DNA of 6,164 bases from an uncultured Acidobacteriota bacterium (GCA_903932385.1 CAIZGA010000478.1:1-6164); one strand, 5' to 3'; shown: positions 1-5,687, counted from the stretch's first letter. Numbers and translations: made by a program. Notes: generated from the sequence alone by a model not told the origin.

Positions 1-900
1 AGTCAAACGGCCCCAGGACATGTCGGTGATGTGCAGCAGGCCGTCGAGGCCGCCGAGGTCAACAAACGCGCCGTAGTCGGTCAGGTTCTTCACCGTGCCG
101 GTGAGGATGCTGCCTTCTTCAAGATGGCCAACTGTCTGCTCGCGGCGGACCGTCTGCTCTTCGTCCAGAAGCTCCTTGCGGGAGACGACCACGTTGCCGC
201 GCTTCTTGTTCAGCTTGATGACGCGGACTTCCATTTCCTGGCCGATGTAGCCGTCCAGGTTGCGAACCGGCCGGATCTCCACCTGGGAGCCGGGCAGGAA
301 CGCCTTGATGCCGATGTCCACGGTGAGTCCGCCCTTGACGCGGCTGACGACCATGCCCTTGACGGGGATCTTCGATTCGGCGGCGGCTTCAATCGTGTCC
401 CAGACACGGTGGCGCAACGCCTTCTCGTAATTCAGCAGGTAGCCGCCTTCAATCTCTTCGCGCTCTACCACCACCTCAATCGCATCACCGGCCTTGAACT
501 TCGGGGTGCCAGTGTGGTCGAGGACCTGCTCCAACGGGACCAGACCTTCCGACTTCAGGCCGACGTCGACAACCACGTGCTTGTCGGTCAGCTTAATGAC
601 AGTGCCAGTGACGATATTCTCGTCCTGCTGGAGGGTAGCTGCGGCCGCGGCCTCAGCTGCCTGCTCGCGGTCAAAGGATTCCAGTGCCGCGGCAAAATCC
701 TCCATGCTGCCCTCTTCCATCTCTGGAGCTTCCAGAGTGGTCGTGGGGGTGTCATGGGTCGGGTTGGTCACCGGATGCTCGGTGAGGGTGGCTTCATTGG
801 ACGGACGGGCATCAGCCGTCGCCGTTTCAAGCGCAGGGGTTTCCAGTTCGGTGTTCAGGGTTGTACTCTCTGTGGATTCAGGATTGAGGACGTCTACCAT
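1..900 (-). CDS. rpsA: 30S ribosomal protein S1, N-terminal 300 residues (cut by window edge)
   Basis: Ribosomal protein S1 binds mRNA on the 30S subunit and helps initiate translation. The ATG is at 898-900 and the frame stays open to base 1, giving 300 visible residues; the C-terminal part lies outside the window. Residues 1-92 form an unusual Thr/Glu/Ala-rich, low-complexity extension. S1 (OB-fold) repeats follow: repeat 1 at about 95-160 (IVTGTVIKLTDKHVVVDVG), repeat 2 at about 180-242 (PVKGMVVSRVKGGLTVDIG, ending NVVVSRKELL), and the start of repeat 3 at about 263 (ILTGTVKNLTDYGAFVDLGG, then DGLLHITDMSWGR). The last motif is the classic RNA-binding repeat of S1, which makes the identification firm. 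The start is supported by GGAG at 909-912, eight bases upstream, and by the protein running straight into the S1 repeats. A strong promoter lies about 340 bases upstream, so the mRNA should have a long leader. Confidence 0.96.
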   Translation of the reverse strand, partial: MVDVLNPESTESTTLNTELETPALETATADARPSNEATLTEHPVTNPTHDTPTTTLEAPEMEEGSMEDFAAALESFDREQAAEAAAAATLQQDENIVTGTVIKLTDKHVVVDVGLKSEGLVPLEQVLDHTGTPKFKAGDAIEVVVEREEIEGGYLLNYEKALRHRVWDTIEAAAESKIPVKGMVVSRVKGGLTVDIGIKAFLPGSQVEIRPVRNLDGYIGQEMEVRVIKLNKKRGNVVVSRKELLDEEQTVRREQTVGHLEEGSILTGTVKNLTDYGAFVDLGGLDGLLHITDMSWGRLT

Positions 901-1238
901 ACTGCAGGCTCCGGACCTATTTTGATTTCAGGAACTCAACTACCGCGGTGCTCTCGATTGCATCGTTCAGGAAGCAACTGCTCCCGACGACAATCCAACC
1001 CAGTGGTACCAGGCGCAGACTCGACTCTCCATGAAAGAACAGGCAAGTTGTGCCAAGCCCACCTGAGAGAAACCACGCTTCGGTAACGAGTCGGCCAACC
1101 CGGCCAGCCTTGGAAGCAATCACATCGTGCCCCATACCGGGACTGGTGACCGCCTTCCGTAGCGAGCTGTGCGGGTGACTTGCTGGAAGCGTTCGGTGGT
1201 TGAGTGGCTGCAGCAGGTCCTGCACGCAGCGGCTCCAT
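901..1238 (-). ncRNA. Long structured 5' leader of rpsA (candidate cis-regulatory RNA)
   Basis: This stretch of about 336 bases lies between a strong promoter and the rpsA start and holds no convincing gene. Seen directly, read on the minus strand: a hairpin at 1207-1230 with a GCTGC/GCAGC outer stem and a GCAG/CTGC inner stem around a three-base loop; GGCC/GGCC around five bases at 1093-1105; GGCA/TGCC around five bases at 1042-1054, inside a CTCTC/GAGAG frame at 1025-1069; and a long hairpin at 956-995 made of GATTG/CAATC, TCGT/ACGA and GGGAGC/GCTTCC stems around an AGTT loop (15 pairs with small internal loops). The last one ends 43 bases before the Shine-Dalgarno site. Leaders of ribosomal protein genes are often autoregulatory, so a role in S1 feedback is an inference. 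I could not match it to 6S RNA, RNase P RNA or tmRNA. An independent small RNA read from the same promoter is the main alternative. Confidence 0.45.
909..912 (-). promoter_or_regulatory. Ribosome binding site of rpsA
   Basis: On the minus strand GGAG (within CCGGAG) sits eight bases before the ATG at 900. This is good Shine-Dalgarno spacing and supports the chosen rpsA start. Its presence is notable because the S1 mRNA of Escherichia coli has only a weak site of this kind. Confidence 0.7.
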
Positions 1239-1242
1239 GTTC

Positions 1243-1271
1243 ACTATAACAACCGTAGATAGGTCAGTCAA
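1243..1271 (-). promoter_or_regulatory. Sigma-70 type promoter for the rpsA leader
   Basis: On the minus strand, TTGACT (1266-1271) and TATAGT (1243-1248) are separated by exactly 17 bases, close to the TTGACA/TATAAT consensus. Transcription should start near 1235-1238. The 40 bases upstream (about 1272-1312) are AT-rich for this genome, which could act as an UP element, as expected of a strongly expressed ribosomal protein gene. The next gene in this direction is rpsA, whose ATG is about 336 bases downstream. Confidence 0.75.
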
Positions 1272-1471
1272 ACCAAAGACATGCGGATTTACAACACTTT
1301 ATCAATACTATGCACAGTTGCAGGTGCAAAACATCACTCTGCAACAGAGCTGCATGACGGCAAATCCTGCATTGTGACCCGCAGCGATGCGCCAAGACGA
1401 CAGCGTATACTCACAGCCAGCACCGCCTTTGACACTTCGGCAGATGGCTGGGAGGATGGTAAAACGCGCGT

Positions 1472-2047
1472 ATGGACAGGCTCTGGACACCGTGGCGATA
1501 CAAGTACGTCAGCCGCAGCGGGCCGGAGACGCGCGGCGGAGTGGCAGAATCGCTCTCTGCGTGGCCGGGCGATTTGCATTGCGTCTTCTGCAATATGCTG
1601 GCCAGCGCCGACTACGCAATTGAACACGGCATGGCCCGCGATGCGGCAGAACAAGCGGCAGGAATTGTGTACCGCGGCAGCGAAATTTTTATCTGCCTGA
1701 ATGCTTTCCCCTACACCAACGGCCATGTGATGCTGCTGCCGTATGCGCACTTGGATTCGCTCGCTCTGCTGCCCTCCAGCACGGCGATGGAATTAATTCA
1801 TCTGGCTCAGGCTACCGAAACCGCACTCCGCAGCATCTATAAACCTGAAGGCATGAATTTCGGCATGAACCTCGGTGAGTCTGCCGGCGCTGGCGTTGCC
1901 AATCATCTTCACCTGCACGCCATGCCTCGCTGGATCGGCGACACGAACTTCATGACTGTGACCGCGGAAACTCGCGTACTGCCGGAAACGCTGGACATTA
2001 CCTGGCAGCGACTGCGCGGCGCATTTGCCTCCCAGCTCGGCAAGTAG
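1472..2047 (+). CDS. HIT-family nucleotide hydrolase/phosphorylase (Ap4A phosphorylase-like)
   Basis: HIT (histidine triad) proteins cleave or transfer nucleoside monophosphates from substrates such as Ap4A or adenylated amines in the cytoplasm. This 191-residue protein opens with MDRLWTPWRYKYV, a typical start for the bacterial Ap4A-phosphorylase-like branch, which fixes the start at 1472. CxxC at 37-40 (CVFC) is the usual half of a zinc site in this branch. NAFPYTNGHVMLLP lies at 77-90, and the catalytic HLHLH triad (H145, H147, H149) lies in GAGVANHLHLHAMPRW. The full-length domain is intact. GGAGG at 1451-1455 is 16 bases from the ATG, longer than ideal, so initiation may be modest. A TATACT box at 1406-1411 could be a -10 element, but its -35 region is poor. 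The gene diverges from rpsA and shares the intergenic region with it. The precise substrate cannot be read from the sequence. Confidence 0.93.
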   Translation: MDRLWTPWRYKYVSRSGPETRGGVAESLSAWPGDLHCVFCNMLASADYAIEHGMARDAAEQAAGIVYRGSEIFICLNAFPYTNGHVMLLPYAHLDSLALLPSSTAMELIHLAQATETALRSIYKPEGMNFGMNLGESAGAGVANHLHLHAMPRWIGDTNFMTVTAETRVLPETLDITWQRLRGAFASQLGK

Positions 2048-2076
2048 CTCGACAGGAAAAATCAGCAAGTAGACCG

Positions 2077-2131
2077 GCGTAACCAAAACGGTACGCTCCT
2101 TGCGGAATTGCGGGATTCACTCTATCCCCGC
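2077..2131 (+). terminator. Two hairpins downstream of the HIT gene, possible weak terminator region
   Basis: The first hairpin (2077-2096) pairs GCGT plus ACC with GGT plus ACGC around AAAAC, with one bulged A. The second (2110-2131) pairs GCGGGAT with ATCCCCGC around a seven-base loop, with one bulged C. They lie 30 and 63 bases after the HIT stop codon. Neither is followed by a real T-run (only TCCTT after the first), so a classical intrinsic terminator is doubtful. They may slow polymerase or protect the 3' end of the mRNA. Confidence 0.25.
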
Positions 2132-2173
2132 GCTCACTTCCGTTGCATAGTGATAGACAACCAACACATCTGT

Positions 2174-2197
2174 ACGCATTGCCAGAAACGCATTGCC
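2174..2197 (+). repeat. 10-bp direct repeat upstream of the 124-residue gene
   Basis: ACGCATTGCC occurs twice, at 2174-2183 and 2188-2197, separated by AGAA, giving a 14-base period. It begins 108 bases before the start of the following plus-strand gene in an otherwise featureless spacer, a position where a regulator could bind. I see no convincing promoter boxes next to it. It may also be a chance local duplication. Confidence 0.5.
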
Positions 2198-2266
2198 CAT
2201 CTGCATGGCCGAGTTCGATAGGCCAGTTTGCAGCCGTCGTCTAACGATGCATGACTTTCTGCCGAT

Positions 2267-2273
2267 AAGGAGA
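2267..2273 (+). promoter_or_regulatory. Ribosome binding site of the 124-residue gene
   Basis: AAGGAGA at 2267-2273 is a near-perfect Shine-Dalgarno sequence eight bases before the ATG at 2282. It is the strongest single argument that the downstream frame, and not one of the overlapping opposite-strand frames, is translated. Confidence 0.75.
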
Positions 2274-2281
2274 CTTCCAGT

Positions 2282-2656
2282 ATGGAGATTTCCATTCAGA
2301 AGACAACTCTGCCCGAAGAAACGGGAGCCGCGCGGATGACCGCCGTGACTCCGTTGCCGTTGCACATGTTGCCGACCCCGGCGCGGCCGGTGCTGCTGGC
2401 AGCCAGTCCTATCCAGCTGGCGCCTGTGCCAGAGGTGCGTCGCAGATTTGCCCCGATTGAAGCGCCGAGCACGCGTGGCTCACTACCGCTGTTGGCCGGG
2501 GAACATGAAGATGCCGCCATCACCGGCATGACGCGATCGCTGGACCGCCGCCTGCTGGGGTTGAAGCTGCCTGAGACGGGACACACTTCGTCGCCGCTGC
2601 GGCAGCCAGTGCGTGGGCTGCGTCTGGTTCGCTTCCGCAAACAGCGCACGGCATAA
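2282..2656 (+). CDS. Hypothetical protein of 124 residues, Pro/Arg-rich, unrecognised
   Basis: I do not recognise this protein. It starts at ATG 2282 behind the window's best ribosome binding site (AAGGAGA, eight-base spacing) and ends at TAA 2654-2656. Third codon positions look GC-rich, as in the neighbouring genes. The protein has no signal peptide and no membrane segment. Residues 20-57 are rich in Pro, Leu and Val (PLPLHMLPTPARPVLLA and onward). The C-terminal third is basic, with RSLDRRLLGLKLPE at about 85-98 and GLRLVRFRKQR at about 112-122. The composition suggests a largely disordered, positively charged protein that could bind nucleic acid or acidic partners, but this is inference. 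It converges on the NTF2-like gene with 34 bases between stop codons. An opposite-strand gene here is possible but lacks comparable initiation signals. Confidence 0.7.
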   Translation: MEISIQKTTLPEETGAARMTAVTPLPLHMLPTPARPVLLAASPIQLAPVPEVRRRFAPIEAPSTRGSLPLLAGEHEDAAITGMTRSLDRRLLGLKLPETGHTSSPLRQPVRGLRLVRFRKQRTA

Positions 2657-2690
2657 TCGCAGCTCTGCTGCTGCAACAAGCTGGAATGAT

Positions 2691-3326
2691 TTATTTGGAT
2701 TGCGGCGGGTTTGCAGCCGGTGTTGCCGGGGCCGGAGTTGTCGGCGGTGCATCCGGTGAACTTCCCGGCGCTGCAGGATTAATGCGTGTCGCCTCAAAGT
2801 TCACAATCTTCCAACCGCCCGGACGCAGCTGGTATACGCGTGTGTAGCGAAAGATTCCGTCGTGCTCCAGGCCGCTCTGCGTTGATTCAATATCCGCACG
2901 ACAGGTGACGATGGCAGTGGTGCCATGCACGTTCACCTTCACTTCAGATAAATCCAATTTTCTGATGACCAACTGGCCGGATTTGAGGCGGGCGATGGTT
3001 TGCTCGCGGCTCATCAGGATGCCGTTGGATGTGATGCCCATATAGTCATCGGCAAGATAGCGGTCCAGCGTCGCGGCGTCGCCATGCAGTTCGGCCTGGC
3101 GCAGCTGCTGCTCAATCGCTTCCACTTCACGCTGCGACTCACGACGATGGTTGCGGCCGTAGGGTGGCGGCTGCTGCTGCGCGGTGGCATGTGCGGGTAG
3201 CAGCGATGCAACGGTCAGCAACGCCAACATGCAGGCGACTGCAGACAGCCAAGGGGCCGTTAATCTTTGCCGGCGGCCGCTGCCCAACTTTCGGAAATGG
3301 AATGGAGAACGTGCGTCCAACACCAT
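2691..3326 (-). CDS. Exported NTF2-like / DUF4440-like protein
   Basis: This is a 211-residue protein with an N-terminal export signal: basic FRKLGSGRRQR at 11-21, a hydrophobic core at about 24-43, and probable cleavage after AHATA near residue 49. The mature part (about 65-181) resembles the SnoaL/DUF4440 branch of NTF2-like folds. It starts with a helix REVEAIEQQLRQAELHGDAATLDRYLADDYMGITSNG and ends in strands FRYTRVYQLRPGGWKIVNFEATRI, the usual 'write-off' strand pattern. Family members are small-molecule-binding or structural domains, and some are enzymes; no catalytic residues can be assigned here. A Pro/Ala/Thr-rich tail (184-211) follows. The start is set at ATG 3326. The frame reaches back to a TTG at 3362, but that TTG is part of the -35 box, and the -10 box places the ATG about at the transcription start. 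Its neighbour upstream is another exported protein (VWA). Confidence 0.8.
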   Translation of the reverse strand: MVLDARSPFHFRKLGSGRRQRLTAPWLSAVACMLALLTVASLLPAHATAQQQPPPYGRNHRRESQREVEAIEQQLRQAELHGDAATLDRYLADDYMGITSNGILMSREQTIARLKSGQLVIRKLDLSEVKVNVHGTTAIVTCRADIESTQSGLEHDGIFRYTRVYQLRPGGWKIVNFEATRINPAAPGSSPDAPPTTPAPATPAANPPQSK

Positions 3327-3333
3327 GCGGAGG

Positions 3334-3362
3334 ATGTTAGACCGCCGTAGCGGCAGAGTCAA
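3334..3362 (-). promoter_or_regulatory. Sigma-70 type promoter of the NTF2-like gene, predicting a leaderless mRNA
   Basis: On the minus strand, TTGACT (3357-3362) and TAACAT (3334-3339) are spaced by exactly 17 bases. Only seven bases (3327-3333) separate the -10 box from the ATG at 3326, so the expected first transcribed base is at or next to the A of the start codon. The seven bases contain CCTCC, the opposite of a Shine-Dalgarno sequence, which agrees with leaderless initiation. The spacer contains a small GCCG-TAG-CGGC palindrome (3344-3354). Confidence 0.65.
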
Positions 3363-3389
3363 AAAAATTTAACGTGAACTTGCCGCTAC
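3347..3389. repeat. 9-bp perfect inverted repeat around the NTF2-like promoter
   Basis: GTAGCGGCA at 3347-3355 and TGCCGCTAC at 3381-3389 are exact reverse complements, with 25 bases between them that include an A7 run (3361-3367). The right arm covers the stop codon of the VWA gene (3386-3388), and the left arm lies in the promoter spacer of the NTF2-like gene. It could be an operator, or in RNA a loose stem at the end of the VWA message. The large loop makes a strong terminator unlikely. Confidence 0.5.
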
Positions 3390-4420
3390 TGTTGCTTGGC
3401 GAAATAGCCTTTGTGCACACGCACGTTGTATCCGCGGTGGCTTGTGTCTTTCAGGTAGATGCTGCGGTAGGAGCCATCCGGCTTGAAGTCGGCGGGTACA
3501 TACTCGAGCGAATACTGGCTGCTGAGCTCGGCCTTGATGTCGGCGAAGTGTGCGGCAATGTCTTCAATCTGCTGCGGGAAGAAGGCGCGGCCGCCGGTCT
3601 CATCGGCAATATGTTTCAGCACGTCGTCGCCCTTGTCTTTACTGGGGCTGACGTTGGTGCTGATTGTATAGACGATGGTGTCTGCACGCTGGCACTCCTT
3701 GATGGCGTCGTCGATGCGGGCGCGGCTGTAGTTGTCATCGCCGTCAGAGAGCAGAACAATCGCTTTGCGGATGTCGTTGCTGTTTTCCAGGCTGAGCATC
3801 TGATCGCGGCAGGTGCGGTAGAGCGAATCGTACAGCGCAGTGCCGCCGCCCGGCCGCAGCTTGCTGATGGCGGTATCCAGATCTGCAGGGCTGCTGGTGA
3901 ATTTTTGCGAGAGCTCAATCTGAATGTCGAAGCCTTCCACAAACGCCTTGTCGCGCTGCGTGTTCAGCACAGAGAGCATGAACTCCTTGGCTGCGGTCTG
4001 CTCAAAGGCGAAGCGAGAACGGATGGAGCTGCTGGTATCAATCATGAGGCCGATGCGCAGTGGGAGATTGGTTTCGTGCGTGAAGTGGTTCACGCGCAGC
4101 GGCGGCTTGCCATCATCCAGCAGTGCCAGGTCTTCCTGCTTCACATCGTTGATGAAACGGCCGTGCTGGTCATTGACCACAAAAATCAGGTTCACTTCGC
4201 TGACGACAACCGGCGGCAGAATGTAAGGCTTCTGAGCAGCGGGTTGGGTGGGGGCAGTCTGGGCAGATGCGGGCGGCTGTGCCGGGGCGCTCTGCGCGAA
4301 TGCAGATGTCGGCGCGAAAACCAGCGCAGCTGTTATCAGCAGATGAATGGCTTGGGGCGCGGCCTTGCGGCGGCCTGATGACTGCATTTCCATGTTGCCT
4401 GTTGTCTTTCTGAACATCAT
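3386..4420 (-). CDS. Exported von Willebrand factor A protein, VWFA-related Acidobacterial type
   Basis: VWA domains bind protein partners through a metal ion held at a MIDAS site. From ATG 4420 the protein has 344 residues. A signal peptide has a basic stretch SSGRRKAAPQ, a core LLITAALVFAP and cleavage near SAFA-Q at about 42. A Pro/Ala/Gln linker (44-66) follows, then VVVSEVNLIFVVNDQHGRFINDVKQEDLALLDDGK (71-105), the strand-rich opening typical of this acidobacterial family. The VWA domain (about 121-300) keeps all MIDAS pieces: DTSSS at 128-132, T194 in GGGTALYD, and D226 in LLSDGDD. The end, GYNVRVHKGYFA, is the family's standard C-terminus. It probably acts in the periplasm or on the envelope; the partner is unknown. 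The start is uncertain: ATGs at 4417, 4393 and 4387 are in frame, and 4387 would give the most typical signal peptide length. The frame extends to 4507, overlapping the pseudouridine synthase gene, which I consider unlikely. Confidence 0.88.
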   Translation of the reverse strand: MMFRKTTGNMEMQSSGRRKAAPQAIHLLITAALVFAPTSAFAQSAPAQPPASAQTAPTQPAAQKPYILPPVVVSEVNLIFVVNDQHGRFINDVKQEDLALLDDGKPPLRVNHFTHETNLPLRIGLMIDTSSSIRSRFAFEQTAAKEFMLSVLNTQRDKAFVEGFDIQIELSQKFTSSPADLDTAISKLRPGGGTALYDSLYRTCRDQMLSLENSNDIRKAIVLLSDGDDNYSRARIDDAIKECQRADTIVYTISTNVSPSKDKGDDVLKHIADETGGRAFFPQQIEDIAAHFADIKAELSSQYSLEYVPADFKPDGSYRSIYLKDTSHRGYNVRVHKGYFAKQQ

Positions 4421-4431
4421 ATTCTTTACGG

Positions 4432-4440
4432 ATTGTAACA
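4432..4440 (-). promoter_or_regulatory. Possible extended -10 promoter of the VWA gene
   Basis: On the minus strand TGTTACAAT (4432-4440) is an extended -10 element (TGn plus TACAAT, five of six matches). The hexamer at the ideal -35 distance (CACATT) is poor; TTGCAT at 4451-4456 is too close (13-base spacing). Transcription would begin near 4425, leaving only about five bases before the ATG at 4420. A second box, TATGAT (4416-4421), would start transcripts near 4409 and favour the ATGs at 4393 or 4387. It lies in the 52-base gap after the pseudouridine synthase gene. Confidence 0.4.
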
Positions 4441-4472
4441 ATTTACGCGAATGCAATGTGTGCAGGCCGCGG

Positions 4473-5687
4473 CTATTTGTTGCTCCGCAGCACGTCGAGA
4501 AATGCAATCAACTCCGGCGGCAATGGGGCTTCCAGTTGCATCGGCTTCTGGCTGGTGGGATGTGCAAACTCCAACCGCGCTGCATGCAGAAAATTACGCT
4601 GCAATTGCGGTGCCGCCACCGTGGAGTTTTTCGCGCTGGGCAGGGAGTGCGGCGCGCCGTAGAGCGCATCGCCCACCACAGGATGCCCGATGGAAGAAAG
4701 GTGCACGCGAATCTGGTGCGTGCGGCCGGTTTCGATTTTCACTTCCACCAACGTGAAGCGGCCCCAGGGCGTATCAATGCGCTGCATCACTTTGTAATGC
4801 GTAATGGCGCTGCGTGCGGTGCCTTTTTCGTCGGCGCGCTGTATGGCCCTCATGCGGGTGCGGCGAATGGTGTCGCGCGCGATGGCTGAGTTGATGGTGC
4901 CGCTCTGCTGCTTGAGTGCGCCATGCAACAGCGCGATGTATGTTTTGTTTATCCGACGCTCAGAAAACATTTCAGAAAGTTTGCGGTGGGTCACATCATT
5001 TTTCGCGACAAGAATCAGGCCACTGGTTTCCTTGTCCAGCCGATGCACGATGCCCGGACGCAAATCTCCGCCCACCGACGACAACTGTGCGAAGTGATGC
5101 AGCAGCGCATTCACCAGAGTGCCGCGATGCCGCGCTTCTTCGGTAGCTCCGTTGCCGGCGTGCACCATCATGGCAGAAGGCTTGTTGATGACAGCGAGGT
5201 CAAGGTCTTCATACACAACGTCGAGCGGGATATCTTCTGCAACTGCTTTGAGCGGCGCCGGTGCCAGGTCGCCCTGGATGCGAATCGTTTCTCCGCCGCG
5301 AAGTTTGTGCGAGGCACGGACAACCTCACCATCCACGGTGACCGAGCCGCGTTCAATCCACAGCTGCACCCGCGCACGGGAGATGCCGACGATGCGGCGA
5401 GCGAGAACGGCATCAAGACGTTTATTGGCGTCTTCGGCATCGGCAATTAATTCTTCTGGAATGATGACCGGCGCTGCTGCCACCGGCACGTCGGAAACTT
5501 CTGCGCCAACGGCGAGATTGATTTCTTCGTCGTCGTCTTCCAACTCCACCGGTGTGCTGTAGAGTGCCGCATCACGCGCGGCCTGCTCCTGCTCGGCCAG
5601 TTCATTGGCTGCAGTGCGGGCGACGCGGTACTCCTTCTTCACAGTGTGCCGACGTTTGCCCTTGGGCAACATATTTTTAGAGGGCAT
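4473..5687 (-). CDS. rluD: RluA/RluD-family 23S rRNA pseudouridine synthase
   Basis: This enzyme isomerises uridines to pseudouridine, in RluD's case in helix 69 of 23S rRNA. It has 404 residues from ATG 5687. Residues 1-80 are an extra N-terminal segment: basic at 8-22, then acidic with LEDDDEE at 49-55. An S4 RNA-binding domain follows at about 88-138 (ANKRLDAVLARRIVGISRARVQLWI, SVTVDGE, LRGGETI). The catalytic domain starts with VVYEDLDLAVINKPSAMMVH, has the catalytic Asp218 in GIVHRLDKETSGLILVAK, and carries the later family motifs TGRTHQIRVHL (320-330), GHPVVGDALYG and FLHAARLEFAHP. It is complete, with no broken motif. The start is supported by AAGGAAG at 5691-5697 and by an 11-base overlap with the stop of the upstream membrane-protein gene, which implies translational coupling. 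ATG 5672 is a less likely start with no ribosome binding site. The exact target uridines cannot be assigned, so the gene symbol is provisional. Confidence 0.92.
   Translation of the reverse strand: MPSKNMLPKGKRRHTVKKEYRVARTAANELAEQEQAARDAALYSTPVELEDDDEEINLAVGAEVSDVPVAAAPVIIPEELIADAEDANKRLDAVLARRIVGISRARVQLWIERGSVTVDGEVVRASHKLRGGETIRIQGDLAPAPLKAVAEDIPLDVVYEDLDLAVINKPSAMMVHAGNGATEEARHRGTLVNALLHHFAQLSSVGGDLRPGIVHRLDKETSGLILVAKNDVTHRKLSEMFSERRINKTYIALLHGALKQQSGTINSAIARDTIRRTRMRAIQRADEKGTARSAITHYKVMQRIDTPWGRFTLVEVKIETGRTHQIRVHLSSIGHPVVGDALYGAPHSLPSAKNSTVAAPQLQRNFLHAARLEFAHPTSQKPMQLEAPLPPELIAFLDVLRSNK

Noticed and set aside
31..1086. Long plus-strand open frame of 351 codons opposite rpsA
   Set aside because: It is antisense to a clear S1 coding region and its protein resembles no family; GC-rich third positions often keep the mirror frame open.
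917..1271. Minus-strand frames of 102 and 111 codons within the rpsA leader
   Set aside because: They begin at GTG or TTG without a Shine-Dalgarno sequence, the longer one starts inside the -35 box, and neither protein looks like a real family.
1317..1345. GTTGCA...TGCAAC inverted repeat in the rpsA/HIT intergenic region as an operator
   Set aside because: Six-base arms 17 bases apart are expected by chance, and TGCA is common in this region.
1429..1434. TTGACA ahead of the HIT gene as a -35 box
   Set aside because: No acceptable -10 sequence lies 16-18 bases downstream (GAGGAT at best), and transcription would begin only a few bases before the ATG.
2660..2683. CAGCT/AGCTG inverted repeat between the convergent genes as a bidirectional terminator
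   Set aside because: The stem has only five pairs around a 14-base loop and no T-run follows on either strand.
2296..2797. Minus-strand frames of 127 and 104 codons overlapping the orphan gene
   Set aside because: They lack initiation signals, one runs into the NTF2-like gene, and both proteins are Arg-rich in the way typical of antisense frames.
3231..3234. Lipobox cysteine in the NTF2-like signal peptide (Cys32)
   Set aside because: The preceding residues (AVA) do not fit a lipobox, and the hydrophobic core continues after the cysteine; an ordinary signal peptidase site at AHATA fits better.
3374..4378. Long plus-strand open frame of 334 codons opposite the VWA gene
   Set aside because: The minus strand encodes an intact VWA protein with all MIDAS residues; the plus-strand frame is its mirror image and has no ribosome binding site or domain.
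4923..5450. Plus-strand frames of up to 175 codons opposite the pseudouridine synthase gene
   Set aside because: They are antisense to a fully conserved pseudouridine synthase and show no motifs.
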